From positions 1 through 29,190 of IMG/VR virus record IMGVR_UViG_3300005518_000033: a DNA stretch of 29,190 bases; one strand, 5' to 3'. The position numbers were made by a program, and so were the translations under genes. The notes under the pieces were generated by a model. That model was not told the origin of the DNA. It was given only the letters and a program-made list of their open reading frames with translations, and ran no database searches. Of this stretch, positions 1 through 7,495 are shown piece by piece; positions within the stretch are counted from its first letter, which is position 1; each line of letters starts with the position of its first letter. This DNA is from a virus.

Positions 1-7
1 TTCCATT

Positions 8-646
8 ATGGCAGACATCGACATCGCGTTAAGTGGCGGCTATGATGCGATACGAATTGAACCTGTTCTTATCTTTAGACGCAATGATGCTTTTGAGAAT
101 GCGCCGGACATTGTAGTAGAACAAGCAGGACTGTTCTTTGACACGATTAAAGATGAAGTTGCTGACTCTGTTCGTGGTAAGATGCGCGAGTGGCGTGGTG
201 AAGAAAAGAGAGATGTAAGCGCTAATGTCTTCCCAGGCATCTACAATCAAGTAAGTTTGATTGTTGGTGGTGATCTTGTTCAATCTTTTGTTGATGAATT
301 CGGATTGCCAGTACGCAAAACATTTCCATCGTACGGTGAGGGATCGCTTTTGTTTCAGTGGGTAGTTGACAAACTCGCGCCTCAGCCACTGCCGGTCGCA
401 CATCCAAGAGTAGATGAGGATAGGCGATTACTCAATGCGCAACTGAGCGCTACGTTTGCTGTAGCTTTGGCGATCAATCAAAGGGGGTTGCCCGCTCCGG
501 CTGATTATTTGCACGAACCGTTTAAGCAGACGTTCAATGAGTTTTTGCCGCGCGTGCTTGAAGGCTTGGTGAAGGTTGGTGTGAGAGCGGCTTCCATCAT
601 TAATTTGAGTGATGCCGGTTCAGTTGAATTCGTCGTACACGTATAG
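8..646 (+). CDS. Putative tail-completion / minor tail protein
   Basis: A 212-aa soluble protein with no signal peptide or membrane segment. I do not recognise a family from the sequence alone. Its place, four genes before the chaperone pair and three before the tail-tube protein, is where phages usually carry head-tail joining or tail-completion proteins, so a virion-assembly role is inferred from context only. The ATG at 8 is the first start available in the window and no clear ribosome binding site is visible because only seven bases precede it. The end is followed eight bases later by the next gene, which suggests one late operon. Confidence 0.6.
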   Translation: MADIDIALSGGYDAIRIEPVLIFRRNDAFENAPDIVVEQAGLFFDTIKDEVADSVRGKMREWRGEEKRDVSANVFPGIYNQVSLIVGGDLVQSFVDEFGLPVRKTFPSYGEGSLLFQWVVDKLAPQPLPVAHPRVDEDRRLLNAQLSATFAVALAINQRGLPAPADYLHEPFKQTFNEFLPRVLEGLVKVGVRAASIINLSDAGSVEFVVHV

Positions 647-654
647 TAGATGTT

Positions 655-1209
655 ATGCCGCTACCAAGTGATTACGATTCACCATTAGGCGAAGAGCAGG
701 CTGAGCTAGCGATTAGAGAAGCGATTGTTGATTGCTTTTTAGCTGTAGCTGGTAACGTGCGATTCGGGTTTAGCAGCGCATTGGCGCATCCACGGCTGCG
801 GTATCCAGATTCAGCAAAGACGTGGGAATTGATTTCGTCAATTGTCGATCCAGATACAGCAAATCAGTCCGTTGAAGAGCAAACCAGATTATTACGATAC
901 TTCGCCGTATCTTGGAACGGACAAGCGCGTAAGTTAAGAGAATTGACGATCAACTACGCGATCAAGGTTAGTTTTGGATTCAAGGATGTCTATCAAACGG
1001 ACGCGAATCGAAATTCGAGTGATGAGATCGTTGCTTGTGTTATGCAGTATCAGAAGTATTTAGCAAACAACTTGAATCTTGGTCTTGATGATCGAGCATT
1101 CCATACTTATTTGCAAACGTCCGGTTTGAGATTCGTCTTAAAGGATAAACAAGGCAGTGCCGTTTTAGTTGCCGACAACAGACTTTCAGTAATTTTGGAG
1201 GTGTGCTAA
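655..1209 (+). CDS. Putative tail terminator / head-tail connector protein
   Basis: A 184-aa mainly helical, soluble protein of unrecognised family. It lies immediately before a 94-aa gene and the tail-tube gene, the usual place for a tail terminator or connector subunit; that role is positional inference. The Shine-Dalgarno is weak, so translation may be coupled to the upstream gene. Its TAA stop shares a base with the ATG of the next gene (TAATG), and its last codons contain the GGAGG ribosome binding site of that gene. Confidence 0.6.
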   Translation: MPLPSDYDSPLGEEQAELAIREAIVDCFLAVAGNVRFGFSSALAHPRLRYPDSAKTWELISSIVDPDTANQSVEEQTRLLRYFAVSWNGQARKLRELTINYAIKVSFGFKDVYQTDANRNSSDEIVACVMQYQKYLANNLNLGLDDRAFHTYLQTSGLRFVLKDKQGSAVLVADNRLSVILEVC

Positions 1210-1493
1210 TGGCTGAAGATACTCCAACTACAATGAAAGACAGTGATCCTGTAAAAGCTGAAAAGACTGTCAAGCTTGCTTCTGGTAAAGTTCCGCCAAC
1301 TTATGCGGAGCCTGGTCAACCAGACGCGGCCATTCATATTGGAATGGATCATATGATCTTCGTGCCGTCATTGGATATACAGAAGGCCGGTTTCACTCCA
1401 TATCGGCTTGACGAGAAGAATCAGCATGTCGATGCGACTATTGAGTTGTTGACGCAGTATCCCGGCATTTACAAACCGTTTGCGGAAATTTAG
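1209..1493 (+). CDS. Small conserved-looking tail-module protein
   Basis: A 94-aa acidic protein of unknown function. The ATG at 1209 is preferred over the in-frame GTG at 1203 because GGAGGTG at about 1197-1203 is well spaced for 1209. The N-terminal 30 residues are rich in Lys, Asp and Thr and look disordered; the rest looks folded. It sits directly before the tail-tube gene, so it may be a small adaptor or decoration subunit, but nothing in the sequence proves this. Confidence 0.6.
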   Translation: MAEDTPTTMKDSDPVKAEKTVKLASGKVPPTYAEPGQPDAAIHIGMDHMIFVPSLDIQKAGFTPYRLDEKNQHVDATIELLTQYPGIYKPFAEI

Positions 1494-1510
1494 CTCTGTG
1501 AGGTGATCTA

Positions 1511-2842
1511 ATGCCCGCTAGAAGAAGAGCCGAGCTAGTCCTGGCGTTCCCCAACCACGGCCAGGCTCAAAGCAATTTTGACACGCCGATGGCGGAATCT
1601 GTGCTTGTTAAGGCCTGGGCCATGACAAGTGATAGTTATCCAGGCATTGAGCGGGAGATTGATCGTCTGCTCAACTGCACGCTTGAGCGGCTTGTGCAGA
1701 AAGAATTGCTGCGTCGCATCATGCGTTTTAACTTTGACTTTGAAGCGAACGGTCAATTGATCTCTCAGTTACTCGCTTACAAAATGGGAGTTGCAGCCGC
1801 ACCAACCGGAACGCAAGCGAATCAGGTTCAAACCCTTACAATGACCGGAACTGGCGGCACGTGGCGTGTCGGTATCACCATTGGTCAGTACATCAAGTAC
1901 ACACCATATCTCGCATGGAACGTGTCAGCCGCTAATCTCAAAGCGGCAATCGAGAACCTGACTGCTATTGGACGCAATAATACAACAGTTACTCTGTCAA
2001 CTGGTGTGTATACGATTACACACGTCAACAATTTGGCGCGTGCAGAGATGCCGCAATACGTTGTTGACGGCGCGTTGCTTACTGGTGGTACTGTCACACC
2101 GTTGGAAACCGTGCCAGGTGTTCAAAAGACTCACGCACTTAGTGAGATCACGACGTTCCAGCAACCGGCATTTGGCTTTGTAGTGGGCTATCGCAATTCG
2201 TCACGTTTGCCGCGTCGGTACGATTCGTGTGTTGTGGATTCTTTGCGTATATCTGGTGCCCATGCGCAGCCGCGATTGACAGCGAATGTCGGAATCGTTG
2301 GAAGTGGAAATCTGAATGACGTGACTAGCGGCTATACTATTCCGGCTTGTACGATCTATAGACCAATTCGATTCAAGGATTGTATTCTGATTATTAATGG
2401 TGTTGACTACTCAAATCAAGCTGTCACCGGCAATCCTTGGCGGGATTTTGAGTTGACGATGAGTAGTGGGATCATTACTGACGACGACGCTTATCCAGGT
2501 CAGGATGAGGATGTTCATCGTTTGGAACGCGCAGATGAACGGCCCTGGGCTTTGAATGTCGGTATCCTGGGAGAGAAAGGCGACGATATCTACGCACTTG
2601 CTGAAGAGAACGCAGAAGTAGCGGTTTCGCTTCAGCTAGGCCGAACGAATGAGTGTGATATCATCACTCTTCCAAAGGCGTCCGTAAGCTTGCGTAATCC
2701 TGAAACAGCCTTTGACGGAACCGCGAAGCGAACAAAGATTCTGATCAACATTGAGCCTGAAGAGATACCGGGTGACGCCACGACACCTTACACGGTGGCG
2801 GCTAAGTTCGATGAAACGGCAACTCTGCTAACAGCGGCGTAG
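1511..2842 (+). CDS. Major tail (tube) protein with inserted beta domain
   Basis: A 443-aa protein whose position right before the chaperone pair and tape measure gene is that of the major tail-tube subunit. Such a protein would polymerise as rings around the tape measure. Residues about 104-202 look like a separate inserted module. The pattern is V-Q-T-L-T, a GGT turn, an alanine-rich helix (ANLKAAIENL), then alternating beta strands ending in GALLTGGTV. This matches a roughly 100-residue beta domain seen repeatedly in phage tail and surface proteins. The flanking parts (1-103 and 203-443) would form the tube fold. The start has a GAGGTG site eight bases upstream. A strong stem-loop follows the gene, as expected for a very abundant product. 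Confidence 0.75.
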   Translation: MPARRRAELVLAFPNHGQAQSNFDTPMAESVLVKAWAMTSDSYPGIEREIDRLLNCTLERLVQKELLRRIMRFNFDFEANGQLISQLLAYKMGVAAAPTGTQANQVQTLTMTGTGGTWRVGITIGQYIKYTPYLAWNVSAANLKAAIENLTAIGRNNTTVTLSTGVYTITHVNNLARAEMPQYVVDGALLTGGTVTPLETVPGVQKTHALSEITTFQQPAFGFVVGYRNSSRLPRRYDSCVVDSLRISGAHAQPRLTANVGIVGSGNLNDVTSGYTIPACTIYRPIRFKDCILIINGVDYSNQAVTGNPWRDFELTMSSGIITDDDAYPGQDEDVHRLERADERPWALNVGILGEKGDDIYALAEENAEVAVSLQLGRTNECDIITLPKASVSLRNPETAFDGTAKRTKILINIEPEEIPGDATTPYTVAAKFDETATLLTAA

Positions 2843-2879
2843 TTGCATAATTGATTTTGTAGGCTGTTGCTCCGATACC

Positions 2880-2932
2880 CAAACGCGGAGACTTCTTGTT
2901 AACTCAAGTATGTCTCCGCGTTTGTTACTTTT
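2880..2932 (+). terminator. Strong stem-loop after the tail-tube gene (terminator-like)
   Basis: Bases 2880-2892 and 2912-2924 form a perfect 13-bp inverted repeat (arm AAACGCGGAGAC plus a closing C-G pair). The 19-base loop can itself pair CTTG with CAAG. A T-rich tail (TTTGTTACTTTT) follows. This resembles a Rho-independent terminator, or an mRNA-stabilising hairpin, between the highly expressed tube gene and the chaperone gene. The ATG at 2910 falls inside the loop, which argues against its use as a start. Confidence 0.75.
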
Positions 2933-2948
2933 GAAAGGAAACCTTGCT

Positions 2949-3398
2949 GTGAGTAAACCTGAAGCAAAACTAAAGCTAGAGCCCGAGAAAAAGGGCTTTC
3001 AACGATCTCAACTAACAAATGTTGTAGAGGTAAAGTTGAAAATGCCCCTCCTTTATCCTTCAACAATTGAACAACCCTTTACGCTTTACATGCGTTTGCA
3101 GTTAGTCAAAGAGGCTGAGGAGGCACAAAGCAGATTCTTGATGCTTTCCAGTGACGAAGCTGATGCTGCGACGCATGAATACGACGCGCATATAATCAGC
3201 CTTCTTTCAGTGAAAGCGCCTGAAGGGTTTTCTGACTTCCCCTCTGTGGGTGATGATCCTCAATCTTTGCAGAAAGCGATCTATGATTACTTTCTGTTTA
3301 TAGAAGGATCAGTCGAAGAGCGTGAAGCAATGGCGCATATCTGTCGGCATCTTGTGTCACGCTATCGTCGGACTACTACTCCGTCCGACTATCTTTGA
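2949..3398 (+). CDS. Tail assembly chaperone, short form (gpG-like)
   Basis: A 149-aa protein using GTG at 2949, preceded by AAAGGAAA at suitable spacing. The longer frame from ATG 2910 is rejected because that codon lies in the hairpin loop. The gene stands between tail-tube and tape measure genes, the invariant place of lambda G / GT-type chaperones, which coat the tape measure protein during tail assembly. The sequence is charged, soluble and mostly helical after residue 45, consistent with that class. It ends at TGA 3396-3398 directly after CTT, a +1 shift site, and overlaps the next open frame by 95 bases. Confidence 0.75.
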   Translation: MSKPEAKLKLEPEKKGFQRSQLTNVVEVKLKMPLLYPSTIEQPFTLYMRLQLVKEAEEAQSRFLMLSSDEADAATHEYDAHIISLLSVKAPEGFSDFPSVGDDPQSLQKAIYDYFLFIEGSVEEREAMAHICRHLVSRYRRTTTPSDYL

Positions 3399-3837
3399 AC
3401 TGTTCAGAATTGTATGTGAGTACACGATTGCTCACACCTACGCGCTTGAAGAGTTAGATAGTAGCTATGACAATTGCGGCACGATGTTCTGTGATCGACC
3501 GGAGGCTGACGTTGATCATGGCTGTCCTGATTGTTTAGTATCGCAGTTGGTTAAAGAGTTAAAAGAAGATTGTGAAATTGCTTTTGATTCTGTAGCAGCT
3601 ACCAAAAGGGATAGAAGATTGTCTGAGTTGTGGCCCTGGTCATTTGAGAAGCTTCAGCAAGACGTTTCGATAATTAGCAGTGCTGATGCGTCGGTTGATG
3701 GTAAAGGGTATAGTCCAGATTGGACGATGAGAATTAAGACTCTTGTTTCGATCATGCGTGGTGAACGCTACAAAGCTCATAAAGCGCGTATGCTTGAGAT
3801 AACGAACAAGAATGGCGGACGAAGAGACACAGAATAA
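3304..3837 (+). CDS. Tail assembly chaperone extension (T part of a G-T fusion)
   Basis: This frame is open from just after a TAG at 3301-3303 to TAA at 3837. It has no ATG near its start and no good ribosome binding site, only a weak GTG at 3322, so independent translation is unlikely. Joined at 3395/3397 to the upstream frame it adds 146 residues, giving a fusion of about 295 aa. The added part is helical and charged, with a Cys cluster (residues around CGTMFC and CPDC) that could bind metal. In lambda-type phages the T extension contacts the tail-tube subunit. Its 3' end overlaps the tape measure start by 26 bases. Confidence 0.7.
   Translation, partial: KDQSKSVKQWRISVGILCHAIVGLLLRPTIFELFRIVCEYTIAHTYALEELDSSYDNCGTMFCDRPEADVDHGCPDCLVSQLVKELKEDCEIAFDSVAATKRDRRLSELWPWSFEKLQQDVSIISSADASVDGKGYSPDWTMRIKTLVSIMRGERYKAHKARMLEITNKNGGRRDTE
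3390..3399 (+). other. Candidate +1 programmed ribosomal frameshift site (CTT TGA)
   Basis: The chaperone frame ends TAT-CTT-TGA. The same TAT-CTT-TGA triplets mark the classic +1 frameshift site of the release factor 2 gene prfB. Slippage of the Leu-tRNA from CTT to TTT puts the ribosome in the frame GAA-CTG-TTC, which stays open to 3837. No Shine-Dalgarno-like stimulator like that of prfB is seen just upstream, and the base after TGA is A rather than C. The frame relation (+1, or equally -2) is certain; use of this exact site is inferred. Confidence 0.7.
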
Positions 3838-6634
3838 AGTGGAGCTTGAGTACACGGCGCGTGTCAACAGGGAATCCTTCAGACAAGCGCGTGAAGATGT
3901 GCGCCGTGAGACAGAGCAGTCGGCGTCTTCTGCAAAGAGTACGACGCCTGCTAGCGCAGCTACTGGTGTAGAGAGTGATCGTGAGATCGCTGAGATTCGT
4001 CGTGTGCGTGCTGAGCGGGATCGAGAAAGAGCGGAAAGGAACGCGCAAAGAACCAGAGAGGTTAATCAACAGCGTGTAGTCAGTGATGAAGAGTATCGTA
4101 TCATGCAGAGGCTGAACACGCAGCGAAATCGTTTTGATGAGGCGGAAATCAGAGGTAAGAAGAAAGTAAGAGACGAAGCTGTTAAGCTCGCTCAAGAGAA
4201 AGCGGCGGCTGAGCAGGCTGCTTTGCGAAGTGGTGCACCTGTCAATGCTTTGTATCCAGGCACGGGCCCGGCTAATTTCAATTTGACTGGTGGCTATAGA
4301 AGTTCTCTGCTTGCTAGAGCTAATAGCGATCAATTAACGTCTTTTCGTGATACGTACTCACCTGAAGGTGGTGGTGGTTTAGCTGCATTTCTTAAAGGCG
4401 GAAAAGGATCATCAACGTTTGGTACTCGCAGAGCTTTATCTGAAGCGGGATCGATTGTAGGCGCTCAAGAGATCGGACAGATATCCTCTTTGTTCGCGTT
4501 TGGGCCGCAATATGCGGTTGCGGCTGGTGTTCTCGCTGCGGCGGCGGCTTCACTCAAAGCTGTGCAGGCGTACATTGCCGAACGTGACGCAGTTCAGTCT
4601 TTGAACCGCGAGTTGGTTTCCACTAATCAAAGCTTTGGCGTGATTTCTGCCTCTACCGAAACTTTTACCGCACGCTTGAATCTTTCTAAGACTGAAGCTC
4701 TGTCCTTAACATCTTCTCTGGCTGTAGCGGCTGATAAGGTAGGGTTAAAGCTTTCTAATGTGCAAACTGAGCAGCTAACAACTCTATTGCAGAATAGAGG
4801 GTTGGATACGAAAGAACAAGAGAAGTTTATCCAACAAATCGGATCTGATTTACCGAAAGCATTTGAAGAGGTGACAAAGCGCGATCCTTCTGTCTTCTTG
4901 GATGAATACGCACGAAGCATTAATACAACTTCAGACAAACTCACGATCTTGCAAAAGAATCAGTTACTGTTCAATGAGTTATTGGCCCGGTCTGGGGATG
5001 GTGCTGCTATTGCTCAGGCTCATTTGAATTCTCTTGGTGGTGAGTATGAAAGGCTCTGGGCCTTGGCTAAAGGTGGCACTGCTTTTGTCGGCGAGCAAAT
5101 AGTTGCTGATGTGACGGCGTTTGTTTCTGGTCTTATATCTCCTATCACAGGTAAAGCTGAAACTTTCAGCGGAAAGTACGCTTACGAAGCCGGTATCCAG
5201 GACGAGGACGCTAAGCAAGCTGAATTGAATCGAAGAGCAATCGCTAATAACTTGTTGAAGAAGAAAAGAGAGAGTGATCTTGAAATCTTAAGTAGGCAGC
5301 AGCAAGCGGCTAATATTTACACGACTTACTTTGCGGATCGTTCCAGGGAAAATGTTTTAGCCGGTAGATTTTCTCAATCAGCGCAGTATAAGAACTTGCT
5401 TGAAACATCAGAACAGTTTGAGGGGGATAAAGGGAAGTTATCGACTGTCGAGGCTAAAAAGAAATCTGATGAGTTTTTGGACGCGAAGATTTCACAACTG
5501 GAAGAAGCTCGCCAAAAGGTTATTTCATTCAGTAAGACTTTTCGTGATGAATTCGCGGAGCTTGCGCAACTTCGCTTGCCTACTGAAAGAGACAATCCCT
5601 ATGTAAAAATCTTTTCTGACGGTGAGCTTGCCGCTTCGCGTGCGCGTGAGCGTTTCGCTCTTGCTGGTGATGAGGTTGTGAGTCAGGTTCTCAAAGCTCA
5701 GCGAGCGATGCAGGAAAGCGAAGTGTACGAGCTTCGATTAAAAGATAATTTGAGCGCTGTTAAGCTTGAATTTGAAGCCGCGCAACTTGCCAGACCGTTC
5801 ATTGAACTAACTGGCGAGATGAAGAGAACTATTTCAGTCTTTGAAGCTGAACTTAAAACGATTTCCGGCCCTGCGTTGTTGTTTCAAGCGAGACAAATAG
5901 AAACTGGTGGCTATGCGCAGTTCGCTCCGCTTCCTGGTGCTTTGCAAGGGGCTGCTGGATTTCAGTTACAGCAGCTTGATTCCCTTCGGCGTAGGTACAT
6001 CGCGCAACCTGGTCTTGGTGGTGAAGAGATTCAGCATCTTCTCAATCAACAGTACATCGGTCTTTATCAAAAGTTGTCGCCCCAGGAACGACAACAAGTA
6101 TTCCAGCAAGGAACGACTAGATTTGCATTTGCTGACGCTTTTCGCGGTGAAGAGAGGTATCAACGCCAACAAGTAGAGCTTGCAATTCAGCGTGCAGAAG
6201 TTTCCAGAGGTGCTGTTCAGGAGGCGCGAGCACAATTAACAGAGCTTGAGAGACAGTCTCGCAGGCCTGGCGCTAATCAGGATGTCACTCGCGCTCAGTT
6301 CTTGGCGATCACCGGCGCACTGCCAAGAGAAGAGCTTACGCCTGATCTAATTAAGGGCCGCATTGTAGCGTTGACGGAAGAAGCTCGCTTTACGCGCGAG
6401 CGTGAGGAACGTGCTCGCAAGGCTGTTGATGCTACCGCGAAGTTTCAGAATCAGGTAGCAGGAAACTTACAAGATATTCTTAGATCAATAAATGAACGAA
6501 AGGATCAAGTGATAATTGAAGTGCTTGATCGCACTGATAATGTGAAGATCGCTACGCTTGGACAAGCCTTTACGCCGGATTCATCCGTTACGCAACCAAG
6601 CGCTTCAGCGCTAGCAAGAGCACTTCAATTCTAA
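3812..6634 (+). CDS. Tape measure protein
   Basis: The longest gene in the window (940 aa), directly after the chaperone pair. It would set tail length and be ejected ahead of the DNA. The first 150 residues are extremely charged and coiled-coil-like, rich in Arg, Glu and Gln. A single hydrophobic stretch lies near residues 226-255 (alanine-rich, AVAAGVLAAAAASL). Long amphipathic helices fill most of the remainder. No peptidoglycan-hydrolase motif was recognised. From the rule of about 1.5 angstrom per residue, a tail near 140 nm would be expected; that is an inference. The Shine-Dalgarno is weak and translation may be coupled to the overlapping upstream frame. Confidence 0.85.
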   Translation: MADEETQNKVELEYTARVNRESFRQAREDVRRETEQSASSAKSTTPASAATGVESDREIAEIRRVRAERDRERAERNAQRTREVNQQRVVSDEEYRIMQRLNTQRNRFDEAEIRGKKKVRDEAVKLAQEKAAAEQAALRSGAPVNALYPGTGPANFNLTGGYRSSLLARANSDQLTSFRDTYSPEGGGGLAAFLKGGKGSSTFGTRRALSEAGSIVGAQEIGQISSLFAFGPQYAVAAGVLAAAAASLKAVQAYIAERDAVQSLNRELVSTNQSFGVISASTETFTARLNLSKTEALSLTSSLAVAADKVGLKLSNVQTEQLTTLLQNRGLDTKEQEKFIQQIGSDLPKAFEEVTKRDPSVFLDEYARSINTTSDKLTILQKNQLLFNELLARSGDGAAIAQAHLNSLGGEYERLWALAKGGTAFVGEQIVADVTAFVSGLISPITGKAETFSGKYAYEAGIQDEDAKQAELNRRAIANNLLKKKRESDLEILSRQQQAANIYTTYFADRSRENVLAGRFSQSAQYKNLLETSEQFEGDKGKLSTVEAKKKSDEFLDAKISQLEEARQKVISFSKTFRDEFAELAQLRLPTERDNPYVKIFSDGELAASRARERFALAGDEVVSQVLKAQRAMQESEVYELRLKDNLSAVKLEFEAAQLARPFIELTGEMKRTISVFEAELKTISGPALLFQARQIETGGYAQFAPLPGALQGAAGFQLQQLDSLRRRYIAQPGLGGEEIQHLLNQQYIGLYQKLSPQERQQVFQQGTTRFAFADAFRGEERYQRQQVELAIQRAEVSRGAVQEARAQLTELERQSRRPGANQDVTRAQFLAITGALPREELTPDLIKGRIVALTEEARFTREREERARKAVDATAKFQNQVAGNLQDILRSINERKDQVIIEVLDRTDNVKIATLGQAFTPDSSVTQPSASALARALQF

Positions 6635-6638
6635 GAGT

Positions 6639-7076
6639 ATGGCCGGTCGTTGGGCAGTAGGATCAATTGCTGGTGTCGCTCTAACTGATTCAGGCGGCAG
6701 AAACATGCGTGTTGACGTGATTGACGGCGAAGAGTTGAAATCGGTGTTTGTTGGATCGTCAGTTCAGGCGCTTGATTTCTCGGTGCACACGCAATTAGTG
6801 AATCACGGTGTTAAAGGTGTCCATTTCGGTGTCCACATCGCTTTGTTGGCGATCTCGAAATTGAATTCAATCGTTTCAGCAATTGAAGCTGCTGCTAACA
6901 GCAATACTACGTTCGCGGTAGTTTTAGCTGATGCACTAGGGACGGACAAGGTTGACAACTTCACTGTCAATTGTGTTGTTGATTACCAGGCGATCAATGG
7001 AAAGGTCTTTCAACGTGGAGCACTGAGCAATATCTACGTAAAAGATATCTTGTTCAGATTTCTATCTGTGAGTTAG
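6639..7076 (+). CDS. Distal tail / tail-tip protein
   Basis: A 145-aa beta-rich protein immediately after the tape measure gene, a position commonly held by distal tail or small tail-tip proteins. Histidines cluster around residues 50-66 (patterns VHT, NHGVKGVHFGVH), which could be structural or metal-binding. No family was recognised. The gene starts five bases after the tape measure stop with only a weak ribosome binding site, suggesting coupling. Confidence 0.6.
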   Translation: MAGRWAVGSIAGVALTDSGGRNMRVDVIDGEELKSVFVGSSVQALDFSVHTQLVNHGVKGVHFGVHIALLAISKLNSIVSAIEAAANSNTTFAVVLADALGTDKVDNFTVNCVVDYQAINGKVFQRGALSNIYVKDILFRFLSVS

Positions 7077-7089
7077 GGAGTCACGAATT

Positions 7090-7494
7090 ATGTCGAAGAC
7101 AAATTACGAACGCAATCGCACTCTTGATGTGCGTTACGGTGGAGCAGCAAGCTATACGAAGCCCGCCACAGTATACCTTGGTCTGTTTACGAGTATGCCA
7201 ACAGTTTTAGGTAATGACGGCACAGAAGTTTCAGGCGGATCGTACGCGCGTGTCGCTGTAACGAATAACGCTACTAATTTCCCTAATGCCAGTGCTGGTG
7301 TCAAGACTAATGCCACGGCGATTACGTTCGTACAGGCGACGGCGTCATGGGGATCGGTTGTTGGTGTGGGAATCTTTGATGCTGTGAGTGGTGGCAACTT
7401 GCAGGATTTCGCGGCGCTTACAACTCCAAAGACAGTACAGAATGGCGACGTGTTCAGTCTTCCGATAGGCCAGGCGACGTTTACGGAGAGCTAG
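7090..7494 (+). CDS. Gp80-like small tail / fibre-associated protein
   Basis: A 134-aa protein with a recognisable phage pattern: an N-terminal YLGLFTSMP segment, EVSGGSYARVAVT in the middle, then WGSVVGVGIFDA and GGNLQDFAAL, ending in a GD-x-FSLPIG strand. This arrangement is typical of small beta-sandwich proteins found beside tail fibre genes in many phages (Gp80-like domain, named from memory). It has a clear GGGAG site before the ATG. It lies directly upstream of the fibre gene with one base between them, so a role at the tail tip or fibre base is likely. Confidence 0.6.
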   Translation: MSKTNYERNRTLDVRYGGAASYTKPATVYLGLFTSMPTVLGNDGTEVSGGSYARVAVTNNATNFPNASAGVKTNATAITFVQATASWGSVVGVGIFDAVSGGNLQDFAALTTPKTVQNGDVFSLPIGQATFTES

Positions 7495-7495
7495 A

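Noticed and set aside
2910-2948. ATG at 2910 as start of the tail chaperone gene
   Set aside because: It lies in the loop of the 13-bp hairpin, has no ribosome binding site and adds a hydrophobic, atypical N-terminus. GTG 2949 has AAAGGAAA upstream.
3752-4333. 193-aa minus-strand frame opposite the tape measure start
   Set aside because: It is a shadow of the repetitive Arg/Glu-rich coding sequence, giving an unnatural Ser/Arg/Thr-rich product, with no ribosome binding site.
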